NCBI GenBank assembly: GCA_011319805.1
Contig: SJRY01000276.1
Span: forward strand, 186,001 to 250,000
Source: Macrocybe gigantea
Lineage: Eukaryota; Basidiomycota; Agaricomycetes; Agaricales; Callistosporiaceae
Reading direction: 5' to 3'
Length of the DNA: 64,000 bases
Position 1 is the first letter of the stretch. Each line of letters starts with the position of its first letter. Positions 21,638 to 32,803 of this stretch are shown piece by piece. The notes beneath the pieces are model-generated. The model saw only the letters and a list, made by a program, of their open reading frames with translations. It did not search any database and was not told where the DNA came from. The translations under genes were made by a program, and so were the position numbers.

Positions 21638-23502
21638 TCAAACTTGCACCCTCCGTTTCTTCAGATCGCTGACCGCGCATCCAAACTCGCCTTGAGGTGG
21701 CATGCGGCAACTTCCTATCATCTCAGTCGACTGCGTCGGAGTGTGGCTGTCTCTCTGTATTTCCGGAGAGATCGTCACATGAGTGATTCCGTACGCTTCG
21801 AAGCAATGCTGGAGGTATTGTTCAGTCTTTTCCCATTGCTCGAGCGACGTGCCCAGAGGCACGCAGACGTGTAGGGACGCTAAAATGACGCTGAAGACGA
21901 ATCTGAGACGGACCTAGTCTATAATAAAAATGAAAAAATGCGTACGACTGCGATAGATGCCACACATGCAAGTCGTGGAGGGACGTGACGTCCGGGATCT
22001 GTAATGCAACGGTGTATAAACGCGAGTCCAAATTGCGCAGGTGAAAGGCGTACTGATAGGAGGTCGTCTTTGACTTTCTCCAGATCGATGTACAACGGAG
22101 CTGCTTCGAGCAGTATTCGGGCCGACTTCATCGCTGCACGCAAATGCCCAGAGATTGGTAAGGTCTGGAATTGGAGACGAGTGCTCGGCGTTTCGCTAAT
22201 ACTCACTCATAGGTATGGCACTGCCAAAAATGATGAAGCTGATCGCCAGCGACACGGCCGGATCCGCATAGAAGCGACCGGGAGAACGAACCTTCCAGAT
22301 AATGATGGCAGCTATGATGACTGCGACGTCTGCTGGTGGGTAAGAACGAGGCGACACGGAGCAAGACGTTGAGCTGACTATTGATAGCGTCGCCAAACAG
22401 GTGGACTAATACGCCAGCAAGATTCAGGTTGTGTTGGGGTATCGGTTTCGGCGGGTCCAAGGTATGATTATGTTGCGCGTGCTGCAATCGGTTTCGGCAT
22501 GGCTGGTGCACGGAGGGCTTTCAGCCTGAGATGGATCTTTTGACTTACAATACTATCATTCAGTGTCGCCGTGTCGCCTTCGTCACGTATCGCGAGACTG
22601 ATGGTGTCGTTGCCATGTCCGTGTCCACCGTGGTCTGCCCAAAAACTGAGGCTAAAGAGCTTGCGGCGAGGAAGAATAAGGCGTTTCCTACCATGGACGA
22701 CCAAGGCGCTAGTTATATTTAGTGCCAGCCCAACGCAACCGATGATAAGAACGAGCTTTGGAGATTCAATTTGTTCGATATGGACAAAGCGCTCTATGGA
22801 TTGCAAGAGGATCGAGAGTGCCAGCGCCAGAAGGAATACGCCATTGAAGAAGGCCCCTACCCAAAAAAAAAAAAACAGCGAGCATAAGCGGATTTCAGGC
22901 CTAATGCCTCGTCTTCCGTACCGACTAGCTCGGCGCGATGAAAAGCGAACGTGAAATTGACGTTCTTCGAAAAAATTGATCATTTGATCGGAGGAATATT
23001 AAACCGGTACGCGTACATGCTGGCCTTTCTCATGGAGCTGCAGTGAGGTTAGTGTATCACATTACGTTGCGTCGCGGAATGGACACACTTGCGCTGCAAC
23101 AAAGGCGATAGCACTGTCCGAAAAAGCACGTTCCGAAATTGCAGAAGACACAACGTAAGGAAGAATACATACTACGCCACAATATCCTTTATTTTGAATA
23201 GAGTAGATTCTCAGCATCGGAACGCTGGATACCGTCGTAACATACATTCAGATAGTGAAACTAGTATTAGCGAAAACGACAAGATCGATGTTAGCTGATG
23301 CTCCGAAACAGTGAGAAGGTCAGTTCACTCACAGCATCGGCAATGAGCGCTAGACTCTTTGTGCGAAAACCGACTGGAGAAAGAGGATGAACGATGAGCT
23401 GGTGCGTATTGCGGAAGAAAGGGCTAACATGCCCACGAGTTCAGCCACGAAGAAGACTAGACTGATGCATAGGACGACGCCAATCTTCGTCCTATTTTTC
23501 AT
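21638..23502 (-). CDS. Cation diffusion facilitator zinc transporter (Zrc1/Cot1 type)
   Basis: Zn2+/H+ antiporter family, usually vacuolar in fungi. About 13 exons in 1.9 kb. Exon 1 (23502-23433) starts MKNRTKIGVVLCISLVFFVAE. Exons 2-6 are tiny: 23373-23333, 23260-23246 (15 nt), 23186-23173 (14 nt), 23113-23089 (25 nt), 23037-23005. Joined they read LALIADAFHYLND then IVAYAIAFVAAQLHEKGQ, with the HxxxD metal site in transmembrane helix 2. Further on are FTFAFHRAELVGAFFNGVF, a short His-rich loop (HDHGGHGHG), VHLFGDAIN (second HxxxD) and a cytosolic domain LHDLHVWHLSQS. Intron 1 appears to be GC-AG (G|GCATGT). It is shorter in the His loop than yeast Zrc1. The last exon ends at 21638. Confidence 0.88.
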
Positions 23503-23814
23503 GGTAATGTGAAAGATGCGTCGGGAAATGCGTGGTCGCATTGTCACTGCGGTTATTCGGAACACACCAGGCTGATGCACGCCACATAGACGCCGGTACG
23601 GATTCAATAGAAGTGGCAGAAAATTACACAATGAGCACGTTGATACACTAATCGGGAACACCGAAATAGCTATGAGCACGGCGAACTCTGCTACGCCATG
23701 CTTCCTTGGAGCCCCGAGTTCCATCACATCTGTCCGAGACAAGCTACCTTGGGTGCGCAAAAACCAGCCTTCTCGGATGTGGAAGATCATGCGGAAAAAA
23801 TGCCAGAAGGGTAT
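23503..23814. other. Intergenic region upstream of the zinc transporter
   Basis: 312 bp between the zinc transporter start and the EMC5 stop, both on the minus strand. It should hold the transporter promoter. I see no metal-response element that I could defend and no gene. Confidence 0.35.
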
Positions 23815-24396
23815 CTAGCTTCTATTTTGATGGAGCAGGCTTTGGATATGGAAGGACATTTTTCCCCTATGTACGAAATTGGCGAAGCCAAGTCGAGAAT
23901 CCATTTCGTCGATGGTGCTACACGGAAGTAGTCAGATTAAATGACCAACGAGCAAGGTTGTAGGTGGACATAAACGTACTGCTTTTTCATCTCGCTGGCC
24001 CACGTTATTTCTCGCAAGGGTGGCGCGTTCAGTGAACTGCCTATTATTCCCAGCAGCATGGCCAGAATCGTCTCGAGCACAATCTGGACGTGGCATATGA
24101 ATCACACAACTCCAGGGAGGATATCAAGTGCTCGTACATCTTGGGCAACGCTCCCTCCGGCTTCCCGAGGGCTTTCAGATGGGACATATCTGTGGGACCA
24201 TGCAGACGCGGGTTAAGAAACCAAGCACGATGCGTGAGAGGCCTGAGGAAACGGGCTGACGTTCATAGGTGGAAAATGCGGCTAAGGGAGGATGGGTGCT
24301 TCATCACGCTGAGAAAGACTGAGAAAGACTGCGACAGGGAGGCTTACCATGAATGATGGCGAGAGTGGCGACTATGAGCAGGACGCGGCCGAGCAT
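23815..24396 (-). CDS. EMC5: ER membrane protein complex subunit 5 (EMC5/MMGT)
   Basis: Subunit of the ER membrane protein insertase. It begins MLGRVLLIVATLAIIH, the first membrane span (exon 24396-24348), followed by a 22-nt micro-exon (AAFSTYE), then HMSHLKALGKPEGALP, IVLETILAMLLGIIGSSLN (second span), REITWASEMKK, and a last exon MDSRLGFANFVHRGKMS. The order of two spans, a short acidic loop and the FxxFxHRG motif matches yeast and human EMC5. About 115 residues. The exon ending near 24138 joins the next only if one G is missing there (AAGAT where AAGGAT|GT is expected), one of several such deficits in the window. It is divergent from RED with only 58 bp between starts. It is easy to miss because no exon is long. 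Confidence 0.82.
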
Positions 24397-24454
24397 GGCG
24401 TGGGTTGGACGTTGAAGTGAAAGCGGACTTTGTTTGCCCAAGCGAACAACGACG
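24397..24454. promoter_or_regulatory. 58-bp divergent gap between EMC5 and RED
   Basis: Only 58 bp separate the two start codons, so promoter elements and at least one 5' UTR must overlap the neighbouring transcript. No TATA element is visible. Confidence 0.5.
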
Positions 24455-26115
24455 ATGGATCAGGTCAGTCAACTCCCGACGCCAACCGCCTTTCCTTCGC
24501 TCTCTGATGCAACAACTCGCAGGATTCCTTCAGGCGCTTGTTGCAGACACCCAGCCCAGCCCAGCCTGCAGGTTCGACGCTGCCTCTTGTAGCCAAGTCC
24601 GGCTCGTACGTATCTCACAGCGTACTACTGCTTGATCGTTCCGACTGAAACACACTCTCTTCAAGCCAAGCCAAGCTAATCAGCGCGTCAGAGCCAGCTT
24701 TCAAGCCTCGCAAGGTCAAAAAGTCGACAGCCTCACAATACCGCGATCGTGCGGCGGAACGTCGAACCGGCGAGGGTAACGACTTTGCCGAGGTCCGCTG
24801 GTTATTTTTCTGTCTCGTGTAGCTTACACTCATTTAAGAAAGGCTGAAGCACTGCTCGAGGACTTTGAAAAACGAAATGCCGATACTACAGACAAGGCAG
24901 CGGTACATGCATCCCGTTCCAGTTCACGTTCTCTTATAGTGAAACTTATTACTCTCCCCGTCTCAGGTCGAACAGCAGCGCCGCTATCTAGGCGGAGACG
25001 GCGAGCACTCTATCCTCGTCAAGGGCCTCGACTTTGCGTTGCTCGAACAGAACAAAGCCCGCGCAGCTGCACAGTCCACTGAAGACGATGAGTCGCTCGA
25101 ACAGGCGTTTAGAGAAGCCGTAATACCCGAACCCGCCGACACCGTGCCCAAGAAACGCACACGGGAAGACATCCTCCGCGAGCTCAAGGAGAAGCGAGGG
25201 CAGAACGGCGACGCAGGGGGAAATGGTGCAGGGCTGCCGCCCAAGACTGCAGATGAGGAGGCGCGAGGGCTGGAGGACGCAAAGAAGAAGGGCAAGTTCA
25301 GGCCGATAGGGTTCAAGCCTATCGGCTCGTCGGAGGACACGACAAAAAAGAAGAAGAAAGCGAATGGTGGCGCAGCCAATGGAGCGAAGGACCCAGGGCG
25401 GAAGAAAAAGCGGCGGAAAATCGCACCAGAGGACGCGAAGGCAACGATGCATCCACTGCACCACCACCAGCCACACCATCTACGAGCGCGAGCGCCACAG
25501 TGCAAGCAAAACCTGAGCCGGCGCCGCTGCCGGCGGACTTTGACATTTTTGAAGGGCGGGAGAATACCATGGTGTTGATCTAGGAGACGACGAGAGTGAA
25601 AGCGGGGAGGAAAAGGAAGATAGAGTGCGGCCGAGTCGCGCAGCGGAGGACGAAAGCGCGGACTCGTCCTCCTTCGCGCCGCGTCGCTGGGTGCCAACGG
25701 ACGAACCGGAAGAGCCTCCCGAGACGCAGAAACGGGCCGCGTCTACACCTTTAGCCTCTGCAGATGAGAACAAGCGGTCCGCATCTCCATCGAAGCGGGA
25801 AGAGCGGACGGAGGAGGTCATGGAGGAAGGTCAATCTATGCGACTGCAACCGCTCGCAAGCTCTGCAGTGCCTTCGATCAAGGACCTGCTGGCGCTAAAC
25901 GACGCAGCGGAGGTGGAAGAAAAGCGGAGGAAACGGAAAGAGAAACGGAAAGCATCTCAAGGCGGCACCAATGCTACAGACGCCAAAATCAATAGAGATT
26001 ACCAAAGGTACCTCCTTCCCCAACCACGCGGATCATGGGGGAAACTCATGTACGCTTTTCTTGAAACAGGTTGAAGAGTTACACCGAAAAGACAGCGGGA
26101 GCGTCAAATTCTTGA
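24455..26115 (+). CDS. IK: RED/IK family spliceosomal protein
   Basis: RED (IK) joins the spliceosome B complex with SMU1 and helps activate it. Exons: 24455-24463 (9 nt, MDQ), 24523 to about 24602, then EPAFKPRKVKKS, the RED_N core SQYRDRAAERRTGEGNDFAE, LLEDFEKRNADTTDK and YLGGDGEHSILVKGLDFALL, which is nearly invariant in the family. A Lys-rich region follows, then PADFDIFEG and GEYHGVDLGDD (the acidic C-terminal motif), an acidic/basic tail and a last exon RLKSYTEK. Two positions break the frame, 25431-25432 (GG) and 25554-25556 (GGG); adding one G at each restores the conserved text. With at least nine similar cases in the window, consensus error is likelier than a broken gene. Confidence 0.85.
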
Positions 26116-26201
26116 CGTATGCATTTGATCATGTAGTGCAAGTATATAACATATGTGCATCGATAGCCATGGATATGATAAATGGAATACAATATTCAAT
26201 G

Positions 26202-29200
26202 TTAGCGCATAGCCTCTGGATGCCCTTTTAAAAGCCTATTGATCATATTTGTCCGTAAAGGTGTATCAGCGAACAGAGCGCGAACCAGCTGGACGAGCTC
26301 CTCGACGTTAAAGTCCACGAGAGCGCCCTGATCAAAAAGCTCCGAGATATCTGCCATTGACGCCTCCTGAGGATGGGAATACAATGGACGGTCAGCAACG
26401 TACAACTGAAGCTGAAGGGAAAAAAGACGTACCAGCAGGTCTGAAAGATACGAAAACTTCAGCCATGAGGGAACGTAGCCGACAATGAAAGGAAGCTAGT
26501 GTACACAGTCAAGCGAGCCGATACATCTCAGTGGCTGAAAGCTGCTGACCTGTTTCGGGTCTTCGACAAAGAGACCCTCCAACGCATTGAATATCCTACA
26601 GAGCTCACTCAGCCTATGCGACTCGACTTCCGGTATATCTGGCAAAGCGAGCACATCCTCCAAGATTCTCGACAAAGCAGCTTCGATCACCATCCCGATG
26701 GCAGTGTAGTACTTGCCTTTCGGAAGGATGCCCTGGACAAAGCAGCGCCGATCCTCAGCCGGAGAACTCGGAATAGAGGGAGAGAAAGAAACGGACCTTG
26801 AGTTTCTGCGCCAGTCGCCGTATCTCCTGCAGACACCCGTTGATGGCCTCCTCGCACTCGTCGTACCTGTCCTGATCGCTAGTGTCCGTGAAGCCTCGGG
26901 CTCCATCCACGATTATCCGATCGACCATCTGCTTTTGTTGTTCCTGCAGGCGCATAATGTCACAACGATTCGCCACTGCAAGAGCAGGGTTATACATACC
27001 ACCACATCTTGAAACCAACTGTCGCTCAACACCTTGAAGTGGCGTCCACACTCAGAAAACTTGTCTTTCACTGCGCCGAGGTGCGCGGAGGGCACGCTCT
27101 TCCCAGCCGCTCAACCTCAATGTGCATATAACGACAGTCGTTCGAGAACTGCATGCCGCGCTCCGGCAGTTTCAGGTCGTCTGCAAATTTGACAGGGTAC
27201 AACGCACGGTACATGTCTAGCACAGACGGAGCGGTCTGGAAGATGACAGTGCCAAGTGAGGAGTCTGACGCAGGGAAGAGCTTCGAGGAAGAAAATTGTA
27301 TGCCTTCGCTCAGGACGTCCTCTACAATGCGAATGACCTGCTTGATACGCCCTGTGACTGCATAAGATTCCTTCACCACGTTCGGCGCCAGTTTCGACGG
27401 CTTCTTCCTCACTGAGGAGCCCAACTTGGCTGTAGGCTGGGAGGGCTGAAGTTGTGGCGGAATCGCCGAAGGACGGCTTTCAGATGGAGATGATGTAGTC
27501 CCATCCTGCTGCTTCTTGCCCTTAGACAACGCTTTCTCTAGGCGACTCGCCACTTTTGGATAGGCAACTTTCGGCACCGGGGGTGAAGGTGGCGGCTGAG
27601 GCTCTGACGAGCTCGGCATCAAAGGCTCATCTCCCCACGGGTCATCCCACGCAGTTTCTTCTGTGGGCAAGTCTTCTTCCTGATCGTTCCAGCCCCATGC
27701 CTCAGACGAATCAGGCTCTTCCTGGCCTTCTTCGTCAGCTCCAGCCGGCGGCTCCATCACTTCTGCTTCCGTATCCGCGTTCTCCTCTGCCGCGGCGTCG
27801 TCATCAAAACCCCAACTATCCTCCACCGCGTCAAACGAGCTCCCTGTTCCCGAATCGGCATCGTCAAGACCCCACGCGTCTTTTTTCTCTTCATCCTTTG
27901 CCTGCACAGGCACGACAGACGACTCCTTTGGTGCGCCGATGTTGACCTCAACCTCGGCGCGGAACGTTGCCGTCAGGCTTTCGGCAGCCACGATGACAAC
28001 ACGCGCGCTGTCAAGGATCTGGCAGCGTCTTTGGCGCTCATAATGCCCGCTGACGCCGTCCGCCCAAGCTTTCACGGGTAGGTCATTGGCATCATTACCC
28101 AGCAGGCCAATGACAATCTCCTGTTCAAACGCCACGGCCCGCTTCACAAGGTCTAAAAAAGGCGGCAAAGCCCGTACGATGGCGGGAGGAGCGGAATTAG
28201 AACGTGGTTCAGTAGACCCGTTGTGATGGGCTTGCAGAGCGACCTGCTGAAGAAAGATCGATGGGCGGGCGGAAGCGAAGGGAAGAAGTACGTAGAGAGG
28301 AAATGCAGGGCTATCGACAAGTTGTCGAGCTTGGTTGCATGAGGGGTATCATTTGGCGGCGCCGGCGTATGCGATATCCTATGTTCCGTAATGCCGGACA
28401 AATCCGTGGCGACGGACGCGGGCTGTATGAGCAGATAGTCGACGAAATGAGTCGTAAGATCCCGTCTCAACGTGGAAAGGTGACTGTTTAGCGAATCTGG
28501 AGTCAAAGACGACAAGACCGCTGACAGTGACAGTACCGTATCGGATTGCCGCACTGCGCTCACTGGGTTAGCCAGATATGCGATGAGATGCACATCGAAA
28601 ATCCACCTTGAATGGAAGGATATATGATGAGATTGTTGCTTGAAATGACGATAGATCTCGAATATGCGTCACTGAGTTGTTCCTCTGCGCGTGCTTTGGC
28701 CGCTCTCAGTCTGCGCTATAGGTTGATGTGTCACTCTGCGATACAGTGCACAAGAATGTTCATCCACTCGACTCACCTTTGTATCCGACATCACCTTGGT
28801 CTCATTCAAATGCCTAGGCACAGAGTCCACCAGTTTCTGCACGCGCTTCCCTTCCTCAACGGCTTCAGGCAGCTCCCCAGCATCAACCAAACTCTCCAAC
28901 GCCCAAATTCCATCTCTGCATTGCAGCAGCAGCGAAAGCGCGTCGAGCTTGACGCTCGAATCCAACGCCTCCTGCGCCAGCGCGGCGTGTTTTGTGAGCT
29001 GGTGGAGGAACGTCGGAATGATTCCCGTCTATGAATGAACGGGCGCGTCTGAGCGTTGCCCTAGCTGAGAAAAATAAAGCATGTCATCCTTACTTCCGAG
29101 TTTGTGACTGACTCGTTTAGCGAATCGACGTTGGACGTCAGCGTCTTGTAGCGCTCTTGCACGGACTGCGACGACGCAAGCTGTCGCTCGAACTGCGGCC

Positions 29201-29483
29201 AGTCAGCTTGTATGCGCTGCTCTATCCTCTCCTATTACATTTACAAAGCAGATGGAATTCGGTTCAGAACGTATCGTTCAACAGAGAGGAAGGAAAGTCA
29301 AGTGCCGACTTTGGTTGCTTGTATGGACTGGTCGAGCTCAGCAAGCCATGACCTGGCCAGCTCGGAATTTAGGGTCTTGGTCGTCGCAGAATCGATTTTT
29401 GAGAGAATCTTAGACGACACATCCTGAGGCGTGGCTCTCCTTGGAAGATGGGAGGGTATAGGAAAAGCCATGTCAGAGTCCAT
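26202..29483 (-). CDS. ZW10: ZW10/Dsl1 family vesicle-tethering and kinetochore protein
   Basis: ZW10 is part of the Dsl1/NRZ tether that receives Golgi-to-ER vesicles and, in animals, the RZZ kinetochore complex. ATG 29483 opens with PSHLPRRATPQDVSSKILSK; the N-terminal helical part includes LDALSLLLQCRDGIWALESL, LVDAGELPEAVEEGKRVQKL and VDSVPRHLNETK. A long acidic low-complexity middle (WGFDDDAAAEENADTE, AWGWNDQEEDLPTEE) and the conserved C-terminal block follow: MYRALYPVKFADDL, QFSNDCRYMHIEVERL, KFSECGRHFKVLSDSWFQ and ELFDQGALVDFNVEELVQL. Two one-base deficits break the frame, at CCC 27102-27104 and at GGG 28184-28186; restoring one base at each rejoins conserved text. At least nine exons. 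The acidic insert is long for the family. Confidence 0.85.
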
Positions 29484-30066
29484 TGCTGGGTGCAGACCCT
29501 GAAATTACGATTGAACACGTGCAAACAGCGTCATAAACTCAAGCACTGGATTATGATACAAATGGAACCCGTTTATTGCAAATGTCTTTACTTCTTTTCC
29601 ACAACCACGAGAGAAAGAAAAAAGAAAAAAAAAAAAAGAATCTGTACTGGCTCTACTACATACCTTTCGCTCTTCCCATATCGTCATTGACGCGGTGAAG
29701 GAGAAAACCGATCGAATGAAACTGATGAAAGGAGCGGCGCAAGCGGGGAGGATGGGCACAGCAGGGAAGTAGCATGAACGCGGCACGACACATATATAAA
29801 GGGAAATGGACGGTTGAGAACATGGAAACGGACCGAGGGAGAGAAGAGCGATTAAAAGGATGTAAATGTACACTTGCGACGTGAGTGTCTCTGTTGTAAA
29901 GAGGGAACGGAGATAAAACGGTGGTGTATGCTCGTCTACGCGTTGCGATGCCAGAGATAACTGTCCCAGTTGAGGTAAGGTCACTCGTCGGACGGATCGA
30001 GAAACGGAGAGAGGAAAACCGAAGAGGTATGTAGAGAGGTCAGAATAACACACGAGAGGCCAGGCA
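29484..30066. promoter_or_regulatory. Intergenic region between ZW10 start and CDC55 stop
   Basis: 583 bp upstream of ZW10 and downstream of the B55 gene, both minus strand. A purine run rich in A (29612-29640) looks like a length-variable simple repeat. On the minus strand this is a T-rich tract about 130 bp upstream of ZW10, as in fungal promoters. I see no gene. Confidence 0.4.
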
Positions 30067-31957
30067 TCATGCTGCGCTATACAAGAAGAGGTTGTTTGTC
30101 GCCGCAATCTGGAGGTGCGGAATCAGCATCAAGGATGGTACAGAACAAGGCAAAGCCGAAACTGACAGCAATGGTGTTTTCACGTGGGTGCCAGCTGGCG
30201 TGGAGTATCTTCTTGTTAAAATCGTAGGTATCGAGCTGCAGGGGGTCTCTGAGGCCCGCGGGACGGGGGCCGTTCTTTGCACCGGGTTTGCCTGGGAGTG
30301 GTCCGCCGATTTTTTTGGCCTTGAAAGCGGACTTGTCGGCTTGGAGAAGGACATCGTTGAGAGTGTCTGTGTCGTATATTCGGAAGTAATTGTGATATGA
30401 GCCAGTGAGAACATGCCTGAAAGTAATATTAGTTATTTGTACATATTTTAGTTTGATGACGTACTTGTCGTCGCCACCCCAAACACACTCGAATTTGTCA
30501 AAGATGCAGTCATTTTCGTACAAATCGCACAATTTACCCCGCAAGTGGTCGTGGATCGGGATCGTCTTCACAGGCCGCGATTCCATATTCACATCCCAAA
30601 TCTTCAGCGACAAATAGTCTCGCGATAGAATGTACCGCCCGTCGTGACTGAATTTCACGTCCGAAATCGATGAGATGATTTCAGAGAAGAAAGATCGCGA
30701 GCTGGGATCTTCTTCCTCTTCAAAACCTGTGCGTGCGTCAGCGGTGGCGCCACCTCCTCAATAGCCAGCTTACATTTCGCATGACGATCGCACAACGCAG
30801 AATCGCGCATGTCCGCGAGCTTAATGTTGCTCTTCGAGCTCGAATACATGAACAAATTGCATTGCGTCGGGTGAAACTCGGTCGCAGTGATGACTTCCGT
30901 CAACTCTTCCATGTTCACCGGCTTGATGTCGACAATGTCTATCGTTAGCAAGGCGGGCGGCCATCAGCAACGCGGCGGTGATCACGCTCAACAGTCACTT
31001 ACTAAAGCTTTGATCACTTATGCTGAGGTTCCACAGGTTGATCCGGAGGTCATCTGCTGATATATATGTTTCTTGGTCCGAATTGACGGAGATGGAGTGT
31101 ATGTGGTAAGCGTGAGCGTTGGAGTATACCTTGCGCGGCACTGCCGCAATGATGTTTTCTTGCGGGGACATGCGCGGCAGCCTGAGATGGCTTGGATGTG
31201 TGGGTGGCGGCAGTTGGCGTGTTCCATCAAAATGATTCGATTCCGATACGACGCGCAACGACTTCTCGAACACCTTCCACAGTTTGATCGTTTTATCTGA
31301 CGTGCAGATTTGAGATGCTCATCGGCATGGAGACAAACAGAAGCGGTAGGCATACCGTTCGTCGAGAGCAAAAAATGCGCAGAGTTCTGCCGCCTGCACC
31401 ACTTTATCTTGTTTATCTTTTCTTCAATCTCCAGCGACTTTAAATAATCAAACTCGGGTTCATGGGACTGGAACTCTGTGTAGAACTTGTATTCGCAGCC
31501 CTTTTTCTACAGCATGGCGTGATCGTGCGATCGAGCGGGTGAAGGCGAGACGCGAAGCGAACAGGCAGAACGAAGAGAGGATGCGTCGCAAAAGAAATGT
31601 CATCAGACCACGATTAAATTGAGGCCCAGAAGGGAACAAGGGAGGAGGCGATCAAGTGAGCAGAAAGGGCAAGACTGACCGATTCGTTCCGTTCAAAGAG
31701 AACGACGCGACCACCCTTGTCCCCAGTGGCCAGATAATTGCCGGTAGAGTCGAATTCCACGGTGGAAATGATATCGGCTGATCACAAAGAAACGGAAGCC
31801 GTGAGGCTTGGCAACAAACGACAACTCCTCCACACTATCGGCTGATAAGTGGAGAAGCGCGCACAGAGGACCGACCTTCTGTGATGTCCTCTACTTCCCC
31901 CTTGTCGCCGAAGCACTGCGCAAAGCGCCATCCTCCTGAGCCTGAAGGGTCCTCCAT
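30067..31957 (-). CDS. CDC55: PP2A regulatory subunit B55 (Cdc55/Pab1)
   Basis: WD40 beta-propeller that directs protein phosphatase 2A to its substrates, including mitotic targets. The start ATG at 31957 gives [20 protein letters not shown]; then [131 protein letters not shown] and [15 protein letters not shown]. These are hallmark B55 sequences, close to invariant from yeast to human. About ten exons. The final 51-nt-class intron (near 30110-30166) separates IAV from [12 protein letters not shown]. Everything joins in frame; no base deficit is seen in this gene. Confidence 0.93.
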
Positions 31958-32312
31958 AGTTGTCGAGTGGTTGGTGTTGTGCACGGTCACGCTGTGTGGA
32001 GAGAGAGATTGTAGGGTTCTGTGGCGCGAGCTGGAACTGATTTGTACGATGTGTGGAGATTGGGCGATTAGGTCGCTTGGCTAGAGACGGTGGGTATCGC
32101 AGCTAGACCGGAGCGAATCAGGCAGGACGATGGTGGATTCAAGTCAAGACACGAGTACGGCGACAAGGATTATTGCTGAGCTCAGCCTAAAACTCAAGCC
32201 AACCACACGGAGACCACACGCTATTATGTAATCAGACCCCTTTGTTTGGTCGTCGACCTCCCGACATTTCCCTCAACTCATCTCACTACACATCCTCCAA
32301 ACTCGAAATACA
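31958..32312. promoter_or_regulatory. Divergent promoter region of CDC55 and COX9
   Basis: 355 bp between two divergent start codons, so it holds both promoters. The sequence before COX9 is pyrimidine-rich (32255-32310). I see no TATA box or gene. Confidence 0.4.
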
Positions 32313-32619
32313 ATGGCCATCGCACCTATCACTGGAATGCTTCGCAGGCGGTTCTTCCTTGACCTCTCTTGCGCACTTGGAATCGGTGCCTCTTTGAGCT
32401 ACTCGTATTGGTGAGCACGACCACAAAAAAAGAGTGCCCTTGTTCATTTGTTCTTGTCTAGGTATGGCGTGCATCTCAAAGGCCGTGAGTCATCAGCACC
32501 GCCAAGCATCTCCATTGTTTGAATAATACATCTCTGACTTGATAATTGCAGTTGAGACCCAGGAGAACTACTACATGAAACTCGAGAGGGAGAGGGCAGC
32601 AGCGCGCGCGTCTTCGTAG
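32313..32619 (+). CDS. COX9: Cytochrome c oxidase subunit VIIa (Cox9)
   Basis: Small nuclear-encoded subunit of complex IV in the mitochondrial inner membrane. Exons 32313-32410, 32462-32484 (23 nt) and 32552-32619 join in frame for about 62 residues. It begins MAIAPITGMLRRRFFLDLS, closely matching yeast Cox9 (MTIAPITG..KRR), then one membrane span (CALGIGASLSYSYWYGVHL) and a charged tail QENYYMKLERERAAA. The length and the single span near the N-terminus fit the family, and there is no separate presequence, as in yeast Cox9. It is divergent from CDC55. Few doubts. Confidence 0.9.
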
Positions 32620-32803
32620 CGGTGGAAAAGTCGAGTCAACCCGCTTGTTAAAGAATTCCAGAGCACTCTAGAACTCAGCCTTGTTTTATCATTCCATCTG
32701 AACCAGACCAAAGACCACTAAGAAGCGAAGCACAAACTAAGTGAACAGGCATATAGATATCCACATCCTGACCAAGAAAAAGAAATAAGTTAGACCAGTC
32801 CGT

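Noticed and set aside
24984..25697. A 237-codon antisense frame opposite RED
   Set aside because: It mirrors the Lys/Glu/Ala-rich RED exons (Phe/Ser/Arg-rich in complement) and lacks any recognisable motif.
29612..29640. A-rich tract as the tail of a retroposed sequence
   Set aside because: There is no target-site duplication and no coding body next to it; it is interrupted by G and lies upstream of ZW10. It is better read as a simple repeat.
29505..30107. A 200-codon minus-strand frame between ZW10 and CDC55
   Set aside because: It runs through an A/T-rich spacer and overlaps the CDC55 end in another frame. Its composition (Ser, Arg, Phe runs) shows no domain. Chance open frame.
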